Positions 17,201 to 25,281 of a DNA stretch of 59,423 bases are shown in pieces (positions within the stretch are counted from its first letter, which is position 1; each line of letters begins with the position of its first letter). The notes under the pieces are model-generated. The model saw only the letters and a program-made list of their open reading frames with translations. It ran no database searches and was not told the DNA's origin. The stretch comes from Stieleria sedimenti (GTDB lineage Bacteria > Planctomycetota > Planctomycetia > Pirellulales > Pirellulaceae), in NCBI RefSeq assembly GCF_025060895.1, contig NZ_JANZKV010000049.1:2979-62401 (forward strand). Direction: 5' to 3'. The position numbers and the translations under genes are program-made.

Positions 17201-19513
17201 GGCCCGGATGCCACCGTCTCCAATCGGGTGTTCGATCCGATCACTGGCACCGGCGACTTCGATGTCACGTTCCACGACGGCCCGAACACGACGACAGTCA
17301 GCGTCCAGCTTGAGGACTCCCACAGCACAGTCAGCAATGTCTCGACGGTCGACGTGGCAGTCACCAACGTAGCCCCTGCTTTCACGCTGGACGATGAAAC
17401 ACTTCTTCCACCCCTCGAAGGAGTATTTTCCCGTTCGGTGACGTTTGTCGATCTTGGTGTCGTGGACGAACATTCTGTTGATATCGATTGGGATGACGAT
17501 GGCACCGTCGATGAAAGCATCGTTCTCCCTGTCGGAACCCGAACGTTTGAACTTGACCAAGTATTTGATGTGGAAGGACGTCGCAACGTTAGCGTTACCG
17601 TCAGTGATGGCGATGAGTCCGGCGTGACGACAGAAACGTTCGAATTGAACGTCATCCTAAATACGCCGCCGGTCGCTTACGATGTCCAAGTCGTCGTCAG
17701 CGAAGACGGACCGGTGGTGGAACTGCTGGCGAACTATGAAGACGTCGATGTGAGCGACATCCATATCTTTAGCGTTGACACCACCGGCACGATTGGAACA
17801 GTCACGAACAATGGCGACGGAACCTTCACGTACGCTCCGGCCGGAAGGTTCGAAACACTGCCCGGCGGCTCATCCGACACTGATCGATTCACGTACACCG
17901 TTGACGACGGAAACGGCGGCACGAGCACCGCGAGCGTAAGGGTGAGGATCGATGGCCAAAATGACCCCGCATCGATTACCGGTGTGGCGACAGGCGGCAC
18001 CGATGAAGATTCAATCGCAACGATTTCGGGCGTGTTGACAGTCGCGGACGTCGATGCTGGTGAAACGGTTTTCCAATCGAGCAGCCAAACAGGAACCTAT
18101 GGAGCATTCGCCATCAATCCCTCCGGCAATTGGAGCTATGTGTTGGACAACGCGGCGGCTCAGAGCCTGAATGCGGGTGATTTGGTCACCGATTCGTTTA
18201 CTGCCAGCTCGGTCGACGGGACCGCCAACGAGACGGTTTCCATCACGATCGAAGGATTGAACGACGTAGCCTCAATCTCTGGCGTTGCGACCGGACAAAC
18301 AAACGAGGATTCGCTTACGAGTGTACCTGGCGGGCTGCTCGTGACGGATCTCGACGACGGTGAAAACCGATTCGTTCCCGAAACCGATTTGGCTGGCAAC
18401 TTCGGAACGTTCAGCATCGATGCGACAGGCGACTGGACCTACGTGCTCGACAATTCATCCGTTCAACCCATGAGCGCGAATGAAGTCGAAACCGATTCCT
18501 TTGCGGTTGTCTCACTAGACGGCACCGCCACGGAGACTGCGGTCGTTACGATTGACGGTAAAAATGATGCCCCGTTCGCATCGGCTGAATCTTACGCGGT
18601 CAGCGAAGATCACACCTTGACGATTCCGGTTGGCGTCGGATTGTTGGCCAACGACACTGACATCGATCGGCTTGACTCACTATCGGTGTTCGCGATCAAC
18701 GGTGAAACCGCCGCAGTGGGAGTGCCCACGCCACTGGCCCATGGTGTTTTGACGGTGCAGGCTGACGGATCGTTGCAATATCAACCCGGTGTGACCAGCG
18801 ACCTTGCCGGACAGACCGAGACTTTTACCTACACTGTCACCGATGGAAATGGTGGATTGGCTGACGCAAATGTCAGCATCGAGATTACGCCCGCCATCGC
18901 TGAGGGTTCGATCGAATTGACTGGCGACATTCTACGTGTCGGAGGCACCGAGAACGATGACGTGCTCCTCTTCGGCGAAAGCAACGGAATGCTTACGTTG
19001 AACGGAGAAAACACCGGAGTTCCGCTTGCCGAAGTCGATGAAATTCGTATTTGGTCGCGTGAGGGTAACGATACGATTGATCTGGGTAGCTTAAATATCA
19101 AATCGATGGTACATGCGGGCCAAGGAGATGATCATGTTTCTGGTGGCAGTAACTCCGACCTCATTTTTGGTGGGTCGGGGAATGACCAAATCGTTGGTGG
19201 CAGCGGCGATGACTTTCTGGTCGGTGGACCGGGGGCCGATCGGATGGTTGGTTCAGCCGGTCATGATATTCTGATGTCCGAACAATTCACTGAGTCCACG
19301 TTGCGTGAAGAGATTGATCATTTGCTTGACCAATGGATCGATCAGGCTGTCGAAGTTGACGCAACTGATGCCACCGATGAAATCTTCAGCGATAACGACG
19401 AGGACAAGCTTACCGGCGGATCCGGTTCTGATTGGTTTATGATCGGCGCCGGAGACCGCATCACGGACCTCAAGAAAAACAATCGGGCCGGAGACTTCGT
19501 TACAGAGCTATAG
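5246..19513 (+). CDS. Giant modular surface protein (ELWxxDGT / cadherin-like / Calx-beta / VCBS / RTX), 4755 aa
   Basis: An uninterrupted 14.3-kb gene. I chose the ATG at 5246 (MRKKSLHN) because the upstream extension looks non-coding. Residues 1-46 are Arg-rich with no hydrophobic core and end in the LEPR-XLL-like tag LLEDRRLLSADF. About 33 ELWxxDGT repeats by manual count, some degenerate, fill residues 50-1980 in three blocks separated by two cadherin-like modules (about 529-624 and 1004-1105). Six Calx-beta-like modules follow (about 2015-2720). Next comes a stretch with EF-hand-like loops (DGNFNGVADFADLNGNRIQD; DRNSDGWITAEEG), and a seventh Calx-beta lies near 3092-3206. A long beta-rich stretch leads to PKD-like modules (3945-4140), a tandem Ig/cadherin module, two VCBS repeats (4239-4437), another Ig-like module and RTX nonapeptides (GGSGNDQIVGGSGDDFLVGG, about 4621-4677). 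It is presumably a calcium-stabilised adhesin or stalk-like surface protein. No RTX type I exporter genes are nearby. I saw only two cysteines. Confidence 0.9.
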   Translation: MRKKSLHNFLPLFRTRDKQRTRVRAESRRKLRSELLEDRRLLSADFQLLSDIHPGSDSALNNANNSNASEYARIGDRVIFEANDGQHGTELWTTDGTSAGTKLLKDLNPGPGSGLPSNLTVVGNEIYFSANRLVHGNDAFELWKTDGTTAGTTRIDTIAIDRYDSHRNFLAVDVEDSPTPKLFFTNDDGVSGRELWVSDGTDVGTGIVADLNVGAASSSPGNLTPWNDQLYFSARGTSGTELYVTDGTEAGTTVVKDIRRGSSSSSPSYLTPVGNEMYFRADDYTNGLELWKTDGTEAGTELVKNIYPGGSDSFPTDLTNFDGTLFFRARDDQHGFELWTSDGTADGTVMVKDLNAGVGNSTPSGLTAAGDLLYFHATTGNGTETFVSDGTEAGTFPIATGRFDSPIEIGNQLFFILSDATHGVELWASDGTAAGTRLVKDINPGLGNALRSDLVRFTDIAGELYFAADNGTDGYQLWTSDGTTAGTQLAAAIRQPIPMLDLGGHTLVIGSGTHNGVGTGVEIFISNDSPTDILISRTSLNEDLQVGSPAASLSAVDANTADTHTFALVAGEGGTDNANFTIVGDQLVTATPLDFGTKPIHDIRVSATDAIGATIEKSFTLHVFSSSLFKDVHPGEASADPQNFTPLGSQWLFSATTPGGGNGLYVSDGTADGTTLLKGFAEVPGTEMIREMTVHDGNVYFVVDDAVEGVELWKTDGTASGTRKVTSFVSGQPGSAPSWLTSNDGLLFFVANDQAGVARLWSSNGTGPGTQIVGNLESLLPGGLTELTGDGQNLYFVADENTLWISDGTESGTRLVKDLGDDAVATRLEELISVDGTIFFRADDGTHGSELWVSDGTEIGTQLVRDIASDPGVGSHPEQLIDVNGTLVFVADDGSRGRELWRSDGTPIGTTLIADIHVGSDSADPANLTNINGDLYFLADDGVHGAELWRSDLIGTAEIIADLGAASTDPSSTAPSPAVAFAAGDRLVIAANHPVLGRELLSIATNNNPSAITLSHQTINENPELGSTVGILTAEDRNPADTHTFQLVPGEGDEDNLRFAVQGNRLLTAAELDYERQNTFNLRVRAIDQYGLGIEETFTIHVNDLPELDWNGFELLQDTNNNLIETTGVANPEDFIAVGNKVFFTAEAPTKGRELFVTDGTSDGTRIVKDISVGAASSRFDSFLALGDKLLFVAKNELWVSDGTNDGTFQLHQGTVYRTSQSDVVMIEFQGEVYFSARGETTGNSYRLMKTDGTIEGTAGAGPGSSVPPSGFAVMGDHLYFNLNHNLWRSDGTTSGAEQFINNSVLRFPENLTTVTTHDGNGAAVETLFFTANDDTHGHELWKSDGTPAGTVMVKDIRPSDVSSFRHIADLTEINGVLYFTADDDNHGVELWTSDGTAAGTVMVSDIQPTGDSNPEWITAFGDAVFFAADDGTHGVELWKHDAGGTSLVQDIYAPDQYNARPSANPSELVVFGEKLFFNATNGSSFFREDFGRELWVLESADATPQLAVDIFAGTTGGDPTGMVVANLPSADGGYGESLVFSAQGRVGFQRTGFSLFRSDGTPENTILVPSFDNTTGSSNPSELTASGELLFYRGDHPLLGRELYVSDGTEAGTGLLKDLWRGGAESTPHNFIDVDGRLFFVASGADGSYRHGRELYTSDGTPDGTHLVKDINDTASSASSSPAQLTAIGDKLYFTAIDGTEGSGNRELWVSDGTESGTVVVKDFTPDGGNSGINDLTAVGDTLFFTVSAGGGGDQLWKSDGTEAGTVLVRDRHPGPASTAIRHLTSVTATDELGGQTHTLFFVDLNPDTSIYQLWKSDGTTDGTVQVSQFPTNESWPFDNMMDVDGTLFFTSGRFDDLWKSDGTTEGTQRIATFKLPFYSPRLDRFAAVDDTLYFIVIGYGDVGTELWTSDGTEAGTVVVRDIRPGPLGSDPTGLTNIDGTLYFIANDGVNGEELWQTDGTAEGTTIVANFTGADGGGSVPTQLTAVGGNLFVVAQTAAFGRELYGRFGNFTKPTLSITTTDQTVDEGVGFVTLTATIDTPVDFPIRVPVSLDSGTATLGEDFDRLGTELVFPPGETTASVNVSVNDEERFELTESFSVALDTSPFVDFAPGVVPVTFTVTDNDLQPYVSFVGATSNVSAQEGTTVTIEVGLNDPSHQDVTVPLTFSGTAVRNLDFRDGGLNRLTIPAGQASATAKLTIVDDTLAEATERIVVELGTPINGRLLDERGIATQQVIVIPQNDAPSVNFSKSLSNVPEDFGEYSIDVTLSQPSPLPIHVPFSVTGTANDQDFVFGDDETYELVFNPGETSHSISFEITDDSLLEPGANESVEISLDVPVNAIPGPTTLHTVGIRDNDIAEFYFEIDEQEIWENENSTTITVHSSIKSTRPITVPLTVSGRDGFDRPGYASFGSDFSLGLSPLVINPGQLSTSRSVTITNDRVNESPEEIHIGIQPSGNGTRVSRTHGSHQITIKDNDPFVSIKTNSGDETLEEANDQGFFTVSLTSSTNEDIWVPFRVSGNAVQHRDYVFNKNSVLIPKGSTSGTLRVTTIADEIDDYQRNVFVTIEDPLGDAQVDDENAFAVMRINDDDGAPTVAFGSARQLHNGNRLAAADQPFGETDGEIRYAVKIDKVSGKDVRVKIRFTGTATDNSDFEVTGLDGNSELRIPAGEKVGYFSVRVKNDDKTEPTETINMSFSVVYNAQRPEHAQERSIRILDDDAETICNEPPAGPAGTLNSIAQPVCEIDPPLGTSYESLTQEQVNEVGEMTPGTPSYYGATQGFVKGAVAFFDGNFNGVADFADLNGNRIQDSDETNEPVRPTQLNGRFTAQVPAAFDRNSDGWITAEEGRWILAGGIDISIGLPLRMQFSAPVGHFVISSLSSVVERLTTVHGLSVAAANRRAAEAFDIPSLTTRGADPLNATISGDGDAAKTEETAVRIYATAQPIADLFAASAPTLSTAYLSDLVFGAFADEIAGEGSSLNLSYDSVVAGLINRISNQSGLRFSDDPAVHQTVVDAASRAITAGNQAIDQISVTLDLDYLNRLFQVKKVMLGELSPAMRQVVEAVRTPESMATEFSGSGLQGKVDAARVGTILPPSLLINNAAVVEGNDGTALIELTVDLIGDHDLPVSVDFATADNTATVDGGDYDSVSGEFTWAAGDNTSRVVQVPIHSNTTFDADRSLVVFLSNASNAVLASHIGYGYILNDDTLQHTIENTDDGSTRLFLELAESDFNLIESSETIAGGDLTLPTVMELIGDDATNDSLLLSFLPSAKNHSVSFAGGVAGNDSLVYRNGSFATILHQWTSGGDGRTELTPFSGGDESIVQWTQIESLQSDLGGVPEMIFHLADEVTDATLSHDGELLQLTSQSNAFAPISFRRPTESLIIRSSGEDFLTVVPGDPELEAILSEIENFVPDPLGDVTLENGNLLVTMPQQDDAELTIRIDPATAQYVITSGTSAITAGAGTSGTAANEVRVPQSSVTNAVSIQGSDGADAMIVDFGGGSLIPPGGLSISSGLGADILTLLGDETLDWIVQPGSTITGNGSIRIGDASVGFNGIDVLQFDSAGRIVLQTPNLDDEIAISEGQLSDDQTDSLVISGTSDGVAMTELRVARSSFTLDTTLQDGEDTVSILSADNDHRNTGLVVETGTADDVVTVLGNVTFAGPVSIQSTSLLLEGNLATKSAVGGGDLTLDVNVVVRETVQLSSGFDQNAGDIRVNGSVSLKADLYLNSGSGTVVFAEPIDGPHALVAEGQGTIQFLQSVGAQNPLASVSVDAGGSTGAVDVFTTGRQSYGNDLAIAGTLATVGESISIAGTTTTMGDSLLEAAMGLISFGGHLTADASLRIVADDLTLPPQIRFRIDGTSVDTQYAQLAIDGPIDLSGVALDFAGSYQPMPGDAFELVNNETVDKVVGIFIGYPEGDPVAINGSQSDALISYLADDGNDVHLVVNNVAPTVTLSGPAAAIEGETHTYSFTTYDPGPDTFALVSIDAGPDATVSNRVFDPITGTGDFDVTFHDGPNTTTVSVQLEDSHSTVSNVSTVDVAVTNVAPAFTLDDETLLPPLEGVFSRSVTFVDLGVVDEHSVDIDWDDDGTVDESIVLPVGTRTFELDQVFDVEGRRNVSVTVSDGDESGVTTETFELNVILNTPPVAYDVQVVVSEDGPVVELLANYEDVDVSDIHIFSVDTTGTIGTVTNNGDGTFTYAPAGRFETLPGGSSDTDRFTYTVDDGNGGTSTASVRVRIDGQNDPASITGVATGGTDEDSIATISGVLTVADVDAGETVFQSSSQTGTYGAFAINPSGNWSYVLDNAAAQSLNAGDLVTDSFTASSVDGTANETVSITIEGLNDVASISGVATGQTNEDSLTSVPGGLLVTDLDDGENRFVPETDLAGNFGTFSIDATGDWTYVLDNSSVQPMSANEVETDSFAVVSLDGTATETAVVTIDGKNDAPFASAESYAVSEDHTLTIPVGVGLLANDTDIDRLDSLSVFAINGETAAVGVPTPLAHGVLTVQADGSLQYQPGVTSDLAGQTETFTYTVTDGNGGLADANVSIEITPAIAEGSIELTGDILRVGGTENDDVLLFGESNGMLTLNGENTGVPLAEVDEIRIWSREGNDTIDLGSLNIKSMVHAGQGDDHVSGGSNSDLIFGGSGNDQIVGGSGDDFLVGGPGADRMVGSAGHDILMSEQFTESTLREEIDHLLDQWIDQAVEVDATDATDEIFSDNDEDKLTGGSGSDWFMIGAGDRITDLKKNNRAGDFVTEL

Positions 19514-19562
19514 GCGTGAGCTCGGACCGCAGCTGAGGCTGACGTGATTTGATTTCAACGAG

Positions 19563-19593
19563 AGCAGACGATCGCTTTGAGGGATCGTCTGCT
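19563..19593 (+). terminator. Strong hairpin after the giant gene
   Basis: A perfect 11-bp stem, AGCAGACGATC / GATCGTCTGCT, closes a 9-nt loop and lies 49 bp after the stop codon. It has no T run, so it is either an intrinsic terminator without a U-tract or an mRNA 3'-end stabiliser. Confidence 0.55.
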
Positions 19594-19778
19594 TGGCCGG
19601 AAACGCTGGTAGCAGGTCGGCTAAAACAGCTCGCAATCTTGGCGTTGGCAAATTTCTGTCGATATGTCTAATGAAATCACTCCAAATGGCGGACGTTTCG
19701 CAGTCCGATCTCGCATTGGACTGTGAACACGCTTGGGGTTGCCCAAGCTAATCCGAGTCGCGATTTCCCGGAGACCGG

Positions 19779-22237
19779 ATGATGGCCAGACCTTCAAGCT
19801 CAAGCCGACGCAGCTCAAGAACGACGAACCGTCGCGGGAACCCAAACGCAAAGCGTCGGAGACTGGTCGCAGGCCTGGAAAAACTCGAAGGTCGCCAGCT
19901 GCCGGCCGCGGACGTGACGCTGTTTGCCGACAGCTTTGAATCGGGTAGCAGTTCCAATGACTGGGCTGGCAATTGGTTCGACGCAGCGAGCCACCGACGG
20001 AAATGTTTCCGCAGAGGTCGATGGCCGAGCGAGTGACTCGACCCTGACGATGAGTAGCCCGGTGGATCTTACGAGCTACGATTCGGCTGAGTCATCCTTC
20101 GATTGGTTGATCGAATCAAGGTTCGATTCCGGTGAGTATTTGGCCATGGACATTTCATCCAATGGCGGATCGAGCTGGCAGACCAATGTGCTCCGGCTCA
20201 ACGGCAACTTGAGCCAAGAGAACACTTGGTACAACGAGACCGTCGACCTGAATCCTTAAATGTCGTCTGATCTGCTGGTGCGATTCCGAGCCAAAGTCAG
20301 CCGCAGCAACGAAGATGCCAACGTTGATAACGTGATGATTTCCGGCACCCCCATTCCAACCGAACCACTCGCCGAGTTCACACCGCTGGGTTTCTTGCCG
20401 GGTGCGACTTCCAGCGATCCTAGAGGGATGTCGGCGGATGGCCGGTACATCGTGGGAAACTCTGGGGATCAGGCGTATCGCTGGAGTCGAGATCAGGGAA
20501 TGATCGATTTAGGGACCTTCAAAGCCGATGACGTATCCACGACGGATCCGTGGTCGTCGGAGGCGACGGCGTGAGCAACGGTTATCGCTGGGAGAACGGG
20601 ATCTTGTCCGTCGTTGGCGATCTTACGACCATTGGTCGCACGGAGGACGATCCCGGCGGGACGAGAATGGCCAGCGTCCACCGAGTCTCCGCAGACGGAT
20701 CTGTCATGGTTGGCAATACGCCGGTAATTAATGGAGAGGCGGGTTCTTTTCGAATCGTCGGCGGGGACATACAACCCATTGGGGACCTGCCGGGCAACGC
20801 CCATAACAGTGGTGCGCGAGCCGTATCAGCGGATGGCTCCGTCGTCGTCGGCTGCGGTCACTCTGTCAATAGCGACGAAGCCTACCGCTGGGAGACCTTC
20901 CCGGGGGAGGATTTAAGAGCCTCGCGTGGACCGTATCGGAAAACGGTCGGTTCGTCGTTGGCCAAAGTGAATCCGCAGCAGGAGTGGAGGCGTATCTATG
21001 GTCCAGCGAAACCGGCATGGTCGGTCTCGGGCACCTTCCCGGAGCGACCGTGGATAGTCGCGCACGCGGGGTGAGTGGCGATGGATCGGTTGTCATCGGA
21101 AAAGCGAACGACAGCGCATACATTTGGGATAGTGTCAACGGAATGCGCAATCTTCAGAACGTCCTGATCGAAGAATACGGGCTGGGCGATGCTCTTGCAG
21201 GCTGGAGGCTTCGTCGAGCGTTAGCAATTTCCGAAGACGGCCTGATCATCACCGGTCACGGGATCAATCCAAGTGGCGCGACCGAGTCATTCGTCGTCGA
21301 CCTCGATCTCTCAAGTGATGTTGGCAACCAGACACCAACGGCGGATGTCGGTGCGGATCAGACGCTCAACGACGCGGGAGGAAATGGCGACGGGTTTGTG
21401 ATGCTGACGGGCAGCGGCAGCGACTCCGATGGCGAAGTTGTCTCCTATGAATGGCGGCAAGGTTCAACGATTCTGGGTACAACCGCAGACATCACGCCCA
21501 CGCTCCCGATCGGAAACCACGAACTCACCTTGACGGTGACGGATAACGAGGGAGCATCTTCCACCGATACCGTGGTTGTGACTGTTGATGAAGTCGATAT
21601 CAAGCCGGTGAAGGTATTCATCTTGGCGGGACAGTCGAACATGACGGGAACCGCCTCAGCTGATAATCTCGATCCGTCGTGGAACGTGCCGCAAGACGAC
21701 GTCTGGATTTGGCTCGATCACAACATGGACGGAGGCCAATGGACGACTGTGACGCCGGGACACGGTTGGGGAACCCACGCCCCACGGCCTGAGGAGGCCG
21801 AAGGGCTCGATTCAAGAAACGGACTGTGACCAGAACTCAGCCTGGCTCGAACACTTGCCGACGAATATCCAGACCATCGCATCGCGCTAATCAAACACGG
21901 CGACGGGGGACGCGATCTTGCCGAACACTTAAATCCCGATAACGTCGGTCCGCCTGAATCTTCCCAGCACATGTGGAACGGCCTGCTGAAGAAAACGGAG
22001 GACGCGGCTATTGCAAATGCCACGGCTACGTTGATGTCATCGCCAGTTGCCAAGGGCGGCGGATCCGACTCGCCGTTTGATGCCTGGTTGATCAATCATC
22101 GGCAATACGTGGATTCAAACAGTGAAGGCGATTTGGTCGTGGACACCAATCAAAATGGTCGCGTCACTGCACTTGATGCTCGGCTTGTCATCAACCGCGA
22201 CGAACAAGACGCGTTGACGGGCGACGGGCCTATCTAA
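19779..22237 (+). pseudogene. Decayed surface protein: HAF repeats - PKD - SASA (sialate esterase-like) - dockerin
   Basis: One ancestral reading frame can be followed through frames 0, 1, 0 and 2. It begins with an Arg-rich N-terminus and LEPR-XLL-like tag (LEKLEGRQLPAADV). A jelly-roll-like segment follows, then HAF-type repeats (GFLPGATSSDPRGMSADGRYIVG; RAVSADGSVVVG; GHLPGATVDSRARGVSGDGSVVIG). After these come a PKD domain (PTADVGADQTLNDAGG ... TLTVTDNEGASSTDTVVV), the start of a SASA/SGNH esterase domain (VFILAGQSNMTG) and a dockerin-like tail (VVDTNQNGRVTALDARLVINR). Lesions: frameshift near 19983, TAA at 20257-20259, frameshift near 20530, frameshift at the G run 20903-20907, and TGA at 21827-21829. 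The esterase domain also seems shortened before the dockerin. Five lesions in 2.5 kb beside an intact 14-kb gene argue for real decay. Confidence 0.82.
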
Positions 22238-22291
22238 ATGCCATCTTTCAATGGCTTCGGTTGCCCTGATCTCTTCTTCGGCATGACGTCT

Positions 22292-24922
22292 TCAGCGCAG
22301 ACCGTCCGTGTTCAGGGTGCCGGTCTTCCACTCAGTAGCCCGCAAGTCTGTGGCCCGCAGCGTATGAATGGTCAGACCGGTCAGGTCGCGATCCGACTTT
22401 GGCGAGGCAAGACTCGTGATGTAACCGACGATGAAGCACGTGGTGATGCCGCATGTCGTGTACAAGTAACCGTTGATCGCAGTGAATTTCCAAAGGCTGA
22501 ACATCACCGCTGCGCCGACCAACGCGCCGGTCATCGCCCCGCTGGAACTGGCGCGTGTTGTCGTGCCGCCCAGCACGAATAGCCCCCCCAGCACGCCCAT
22601 AAACAAACCGATCACGACCAGAAACGTATCGAACAGCGATTTGATTTCGGGATTGACGAACACCAGCCCCAGCAAGGTTCCGATCACACCCGTCACAAGC
22701 GTCAGTCCGCGCGCCGCAGTGAGATAGCCGCCTTCGGAATGGCAAACATGAAAAGGTCGCAGGAAGTCCGTCACCAAAGCCGTCGCGGTGGAATTCATGC
22801 TGGTCGAAACGGTCGACTGTGCCGCCGCAAAAACTCCGGCGACCACCAGCCCTGCCAAACCGATCGGCATCTCATGGGCGATGAAGTAGGGAAAGACCTG
22901 GTCGGTCGAAATCGTGGGGTCCAGTCGGCCGGGGTTCGATTGATAGAACGCGAACAGCGCCGTGCCGATGCCGAAAAACAACAGCGTCGAGGGAATCGTT
23001 AGCACGGCGTTCGTCCAGATCGAACGCGCCGCGAGCTTTTGATCGGCGGTCGTCATGTAACGCTGAACGACGGCCTGGTCGGCGGTGTAGGACGACAGGT
23101 TCTGGCCGATCGCTCCGACGACGATGACCCATAAAGCGATTTGGGCACTCGTCGGACTCAGGTGCAAGTTCGCGATCTGAAACTTGTCGGCGTTGTCTGC
23201 TGCGGTCAAGAAGCCGCCCAGTCCGCCGTCGGTGCCCATCACCAACAAGACGATCGCGAGCAGTGCTCCGCCGAACAGTACCAGCGTTTGGAGGGTGTCG
23301 GTCCAGATCACCGCTTCGACGCCCCCCATCGTGCAATAGAGAATGCTCAGCACTCCCATCAGCAACACCGATTGCGTCGGTGTCAAGGGTGTCGCGACGG
23401 CCATCGCTAATCCGGTCAATGACATCACGACGGCCATGCGAAAGAGATGGAACAGCGTGAAGCTGGCGCTTCCAAACAGCCTGACCGGTCGGCTGAACCG
23501 CTTTTCTAAATATTCGTACGCACTGGTGGCATCGATGCGACGAAAAAACGGCATCGCGACGAATACCGCCACAATCGCGACGACCGGGATCATGAAATTG
23601 CCGATCGAATAGACCCAGTCCTGCGCATACGCCTTGGACGGGATGCCGGTGAACGTCAACGAACTCAGCATCGTCGCGAAGATGCTGCACCCAGCCGCCC
23701 ACCAGGGAATGTGGCGGCCCCCGCGAAAGAAGTCGTCCGTATTCTTGTTCTTTCGCGCAAAATAAACTCCGACGCCGACCATCGATGCCAGATAGCCGAA
23801 CAGCACCACATAGTTGACCATTCCGAAACTGTGATCGGTTCGCTGGACTGCAACGCGATAGACGTTCGGCGTGCGGGTGCGTGGTCGCACTTCACCGGTC
23901 GGCACGATGATCTCGTCGCCCCACTGGACGGCCGTGGTCGTCACCTGGGTGACGGGATTGTTTCCGGCGGAAACCCAAGTGTCGGTGATGGTGTGGTAGG
24001 CAGCCGTTTCGTTGCCAAAGCCTGGATGGTCATCCTTGAGCGCGTCGGATCGGAAGAACAGTTCCTCGGTGGCGCCGCCGAGGACGAGTAGATGACTTTG
24101 CCCATACTTGATACTCGTTCCGGCCATCCAGCATCGCGGTGCGTCGCTTCGTTGTCGCCAGCTGGCGGTGTTGGGATTGAATTCCCAAACGTCGCGCAGA
24201 AACTGGTAGCTGTCAGGGTCGTCGGCAGGCCCGTCTTGGTTGCGCCCGCTGATGACGTACACGCAATCGTTGTAGCCGTTGTGTTGGCTGACGGTCAGGT
24301 TCAAGGCCCGCGGCGGTCCCGGCCAGCCGGGTAATTCCTGCCACCCGAACTCGTCGTTGCTGGTCTTTTTCGACAAGTCCAACGTCCAGAAATTCGTCAT
24401 CGCGGTTTCCAACGACGGGCCGCTTTGACCGCCGGCGAGATAGATCACGTCGTCGATCCTCGTCGCGGCGGCAAACGCACAGGGTTTTGGCAGCGAAGGA
24501 TACGCCGTCCTCGAAACGCGTTCAGACTGTGCGTCCCAACTCAGTACGAACACGTCGTCAAAGGTTTCTTGGGAATCGTTTCCGCCGATGCAAACCACAC
24601 CGTCTGGAGTCGAGACGGACGCTCCGTACGCGATCGCCCGGGGCAGCCTGCCGCCGTCTTTCCATTCGTAATCGTCACCATCTCTGGTCATGACAAAGAT
24701 GCGATCGTGCCAGACTTTGTCGTTCTCCCAAACCGGCTTGGGGAAATTCGCTCCACCGGCCACAATCATGGCGTCGTTGTGAACGCCGACAAACGGTCCC
24801 GCGAAACCGAGTTTATCGGGCATCGGCGGCAGTTCAGTCCACGACAGCATCTCCTGAGCGATCGCCTGATCGGATGATGCGACCGCTGCGAGGAAAAGCA
24901 GGATCTTGAGGAATCGTGTCAT
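22292..24922 (-). CDS. Kelch (cyclically permuted mutarotase/NanM-like) - sodium:solute symporter fusion
   Basis: 876 residues, starting at [20 protein letters not shown] (24922), a clear signal peptide ending in AIA-Q; the ORF extends further upstream without coding character. Residues about 25-370 form a Kelch-type beta-propeller: [69 protein letters not shown]. This matches the YjhT/NanM mutarotase family. From about 385 to the end it is a sodium:solute symporter with 12 or more hydrophobic segments, including [46 protein letters not shown] and [22 protein letters not shown], which is the conserved Na-site region. It probably couples anomer or epimer conversion of a sugar acid at the outer face to Na-driven uptake. 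It is convergent with the decayed esterase gene. Confidence 0.88.
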   Translation of the reverse strand: MTRFLKILLFLAAVASSDQAIAQEMLSWTELPPMPDKLGFAGPFVGVHNDAMIVAGGANFPKPVWENDKVWHDRIFVMTRDGDDYEWKDGGRLPRAIAYGASVSTPDGVVCIGGNDSQETFDDVFVLSWDAQSERVSRTAYPSLPKPCAFAAATRIDDVIYLAGGQSGPSLETAMTNFWTLDLSKKTSNDEFGWQELPGWPGPPRALNLTVSQHNGYNDCVYVISGRNQDGPADDPDSYQFLRDVWEFNPNTASWRQRSDAPRCWMAGTSIKYGQSHLLVLGGATEELFFRSDALKDDHPGFGNETAAYHTITDTWVSAGNNPVTQVTTTAVQWGDEIIVPTGEVRPRTRTPNVYRVAVQRTDHSFGMVNYVVLFGYLASMVGVGVYFARKNKNTDDFFRGGRHIPWWAAGCSIFATMLSSLTFTGIPSKAYAQDWVYSIGNFMIPVVAIVAVFVAMPFFRRIDATSAYEYLEKRFSRPVRLFGSASFTLFHLFRMAVVMSLTGLAMAVATPLTPTQSVLLMGVLSILYCTMGGVEAVIWTDTLQTLVLFGGALLAIVLLVMGTDGGLGGFLTAADNADKFQIANLHLSPTSAQIALWVIVVGAIGQNLSSYTADQAVVQRYMTTADQKLAARSIWTNAVLTIPSTLLFFGIGTALFAFYQSNPGRLDPTISTDQVFPYFIAHEMPIGLAGLVVAGVFAAAQSTVSTSMNSTATALVTDFLRPFHVCHSEGGYLTAARGLTLVTGVIGTLLGLVFVNPEIKSLFDTFLVVIGLFMGVLGGLFVLGGTTTRASSSGAMTGALVGAAVMFSLWKFTAINGYLYTTCGITTCFIVGYITSLASPKSDRDLTGLTIHTLRATDLRATEWKTGTLNTDGLR

Positions 24923-25281
24923 TGGATTCTTTGCGTGATTGTCGTACAGGCTGCTGTGTGATTCCATGGATTGATCCGCTGGTGTTCGTGGTTGTGTTCG
25001 AGCGGATAAGGGGCAGAGCACAAGAAGGATAAACGTATTTGGAAAGCGGCGTTGTGTGTCGACGGATCCGATGGCGAGTTTTTTAGTGGTCGGCGTCCCA
25101 CGAAGATTGCGGCGTGGCTGCGCGGTTTGCGCCGCGATGTATGAACCTGCCGATGTTTCGAGTTGTCGGTAAGCCGATCGACGTCCCTCTGATTTCTCGG
25201 GCCTGAACCAGGATTGCGTGTCATAATTGTTGGTTGCCGTATCACGATCCCAGTCACCGCTCCGTCCTTCGTTGTGCTCGC
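24923..25281. other. 359-bp divergent intergenic region
   Basis: It separates the Kelch-symporter gene (minus) from the phosphatase lipoprotein gene (plus) and must hold both promoters. Long open frames cross it on both strands but lack recognisable protein sequence. I could not identify a specific operator. Confidence 0.4.

Noticed and set aside
19105-19275. Local type I secretion system for the RTX-ending giant protein
   Set aside because: No ABC transporter, membrane fusion protein or TolC-like gene was found in the flanking sequence.
20890-20990. Programmed frameshifting in the HAF/SASA gene at the G run
   Set aside because: There are two further frameshifts and two stop codons in the same gene, so recoding at one site would not restore a product; decay is simpler.
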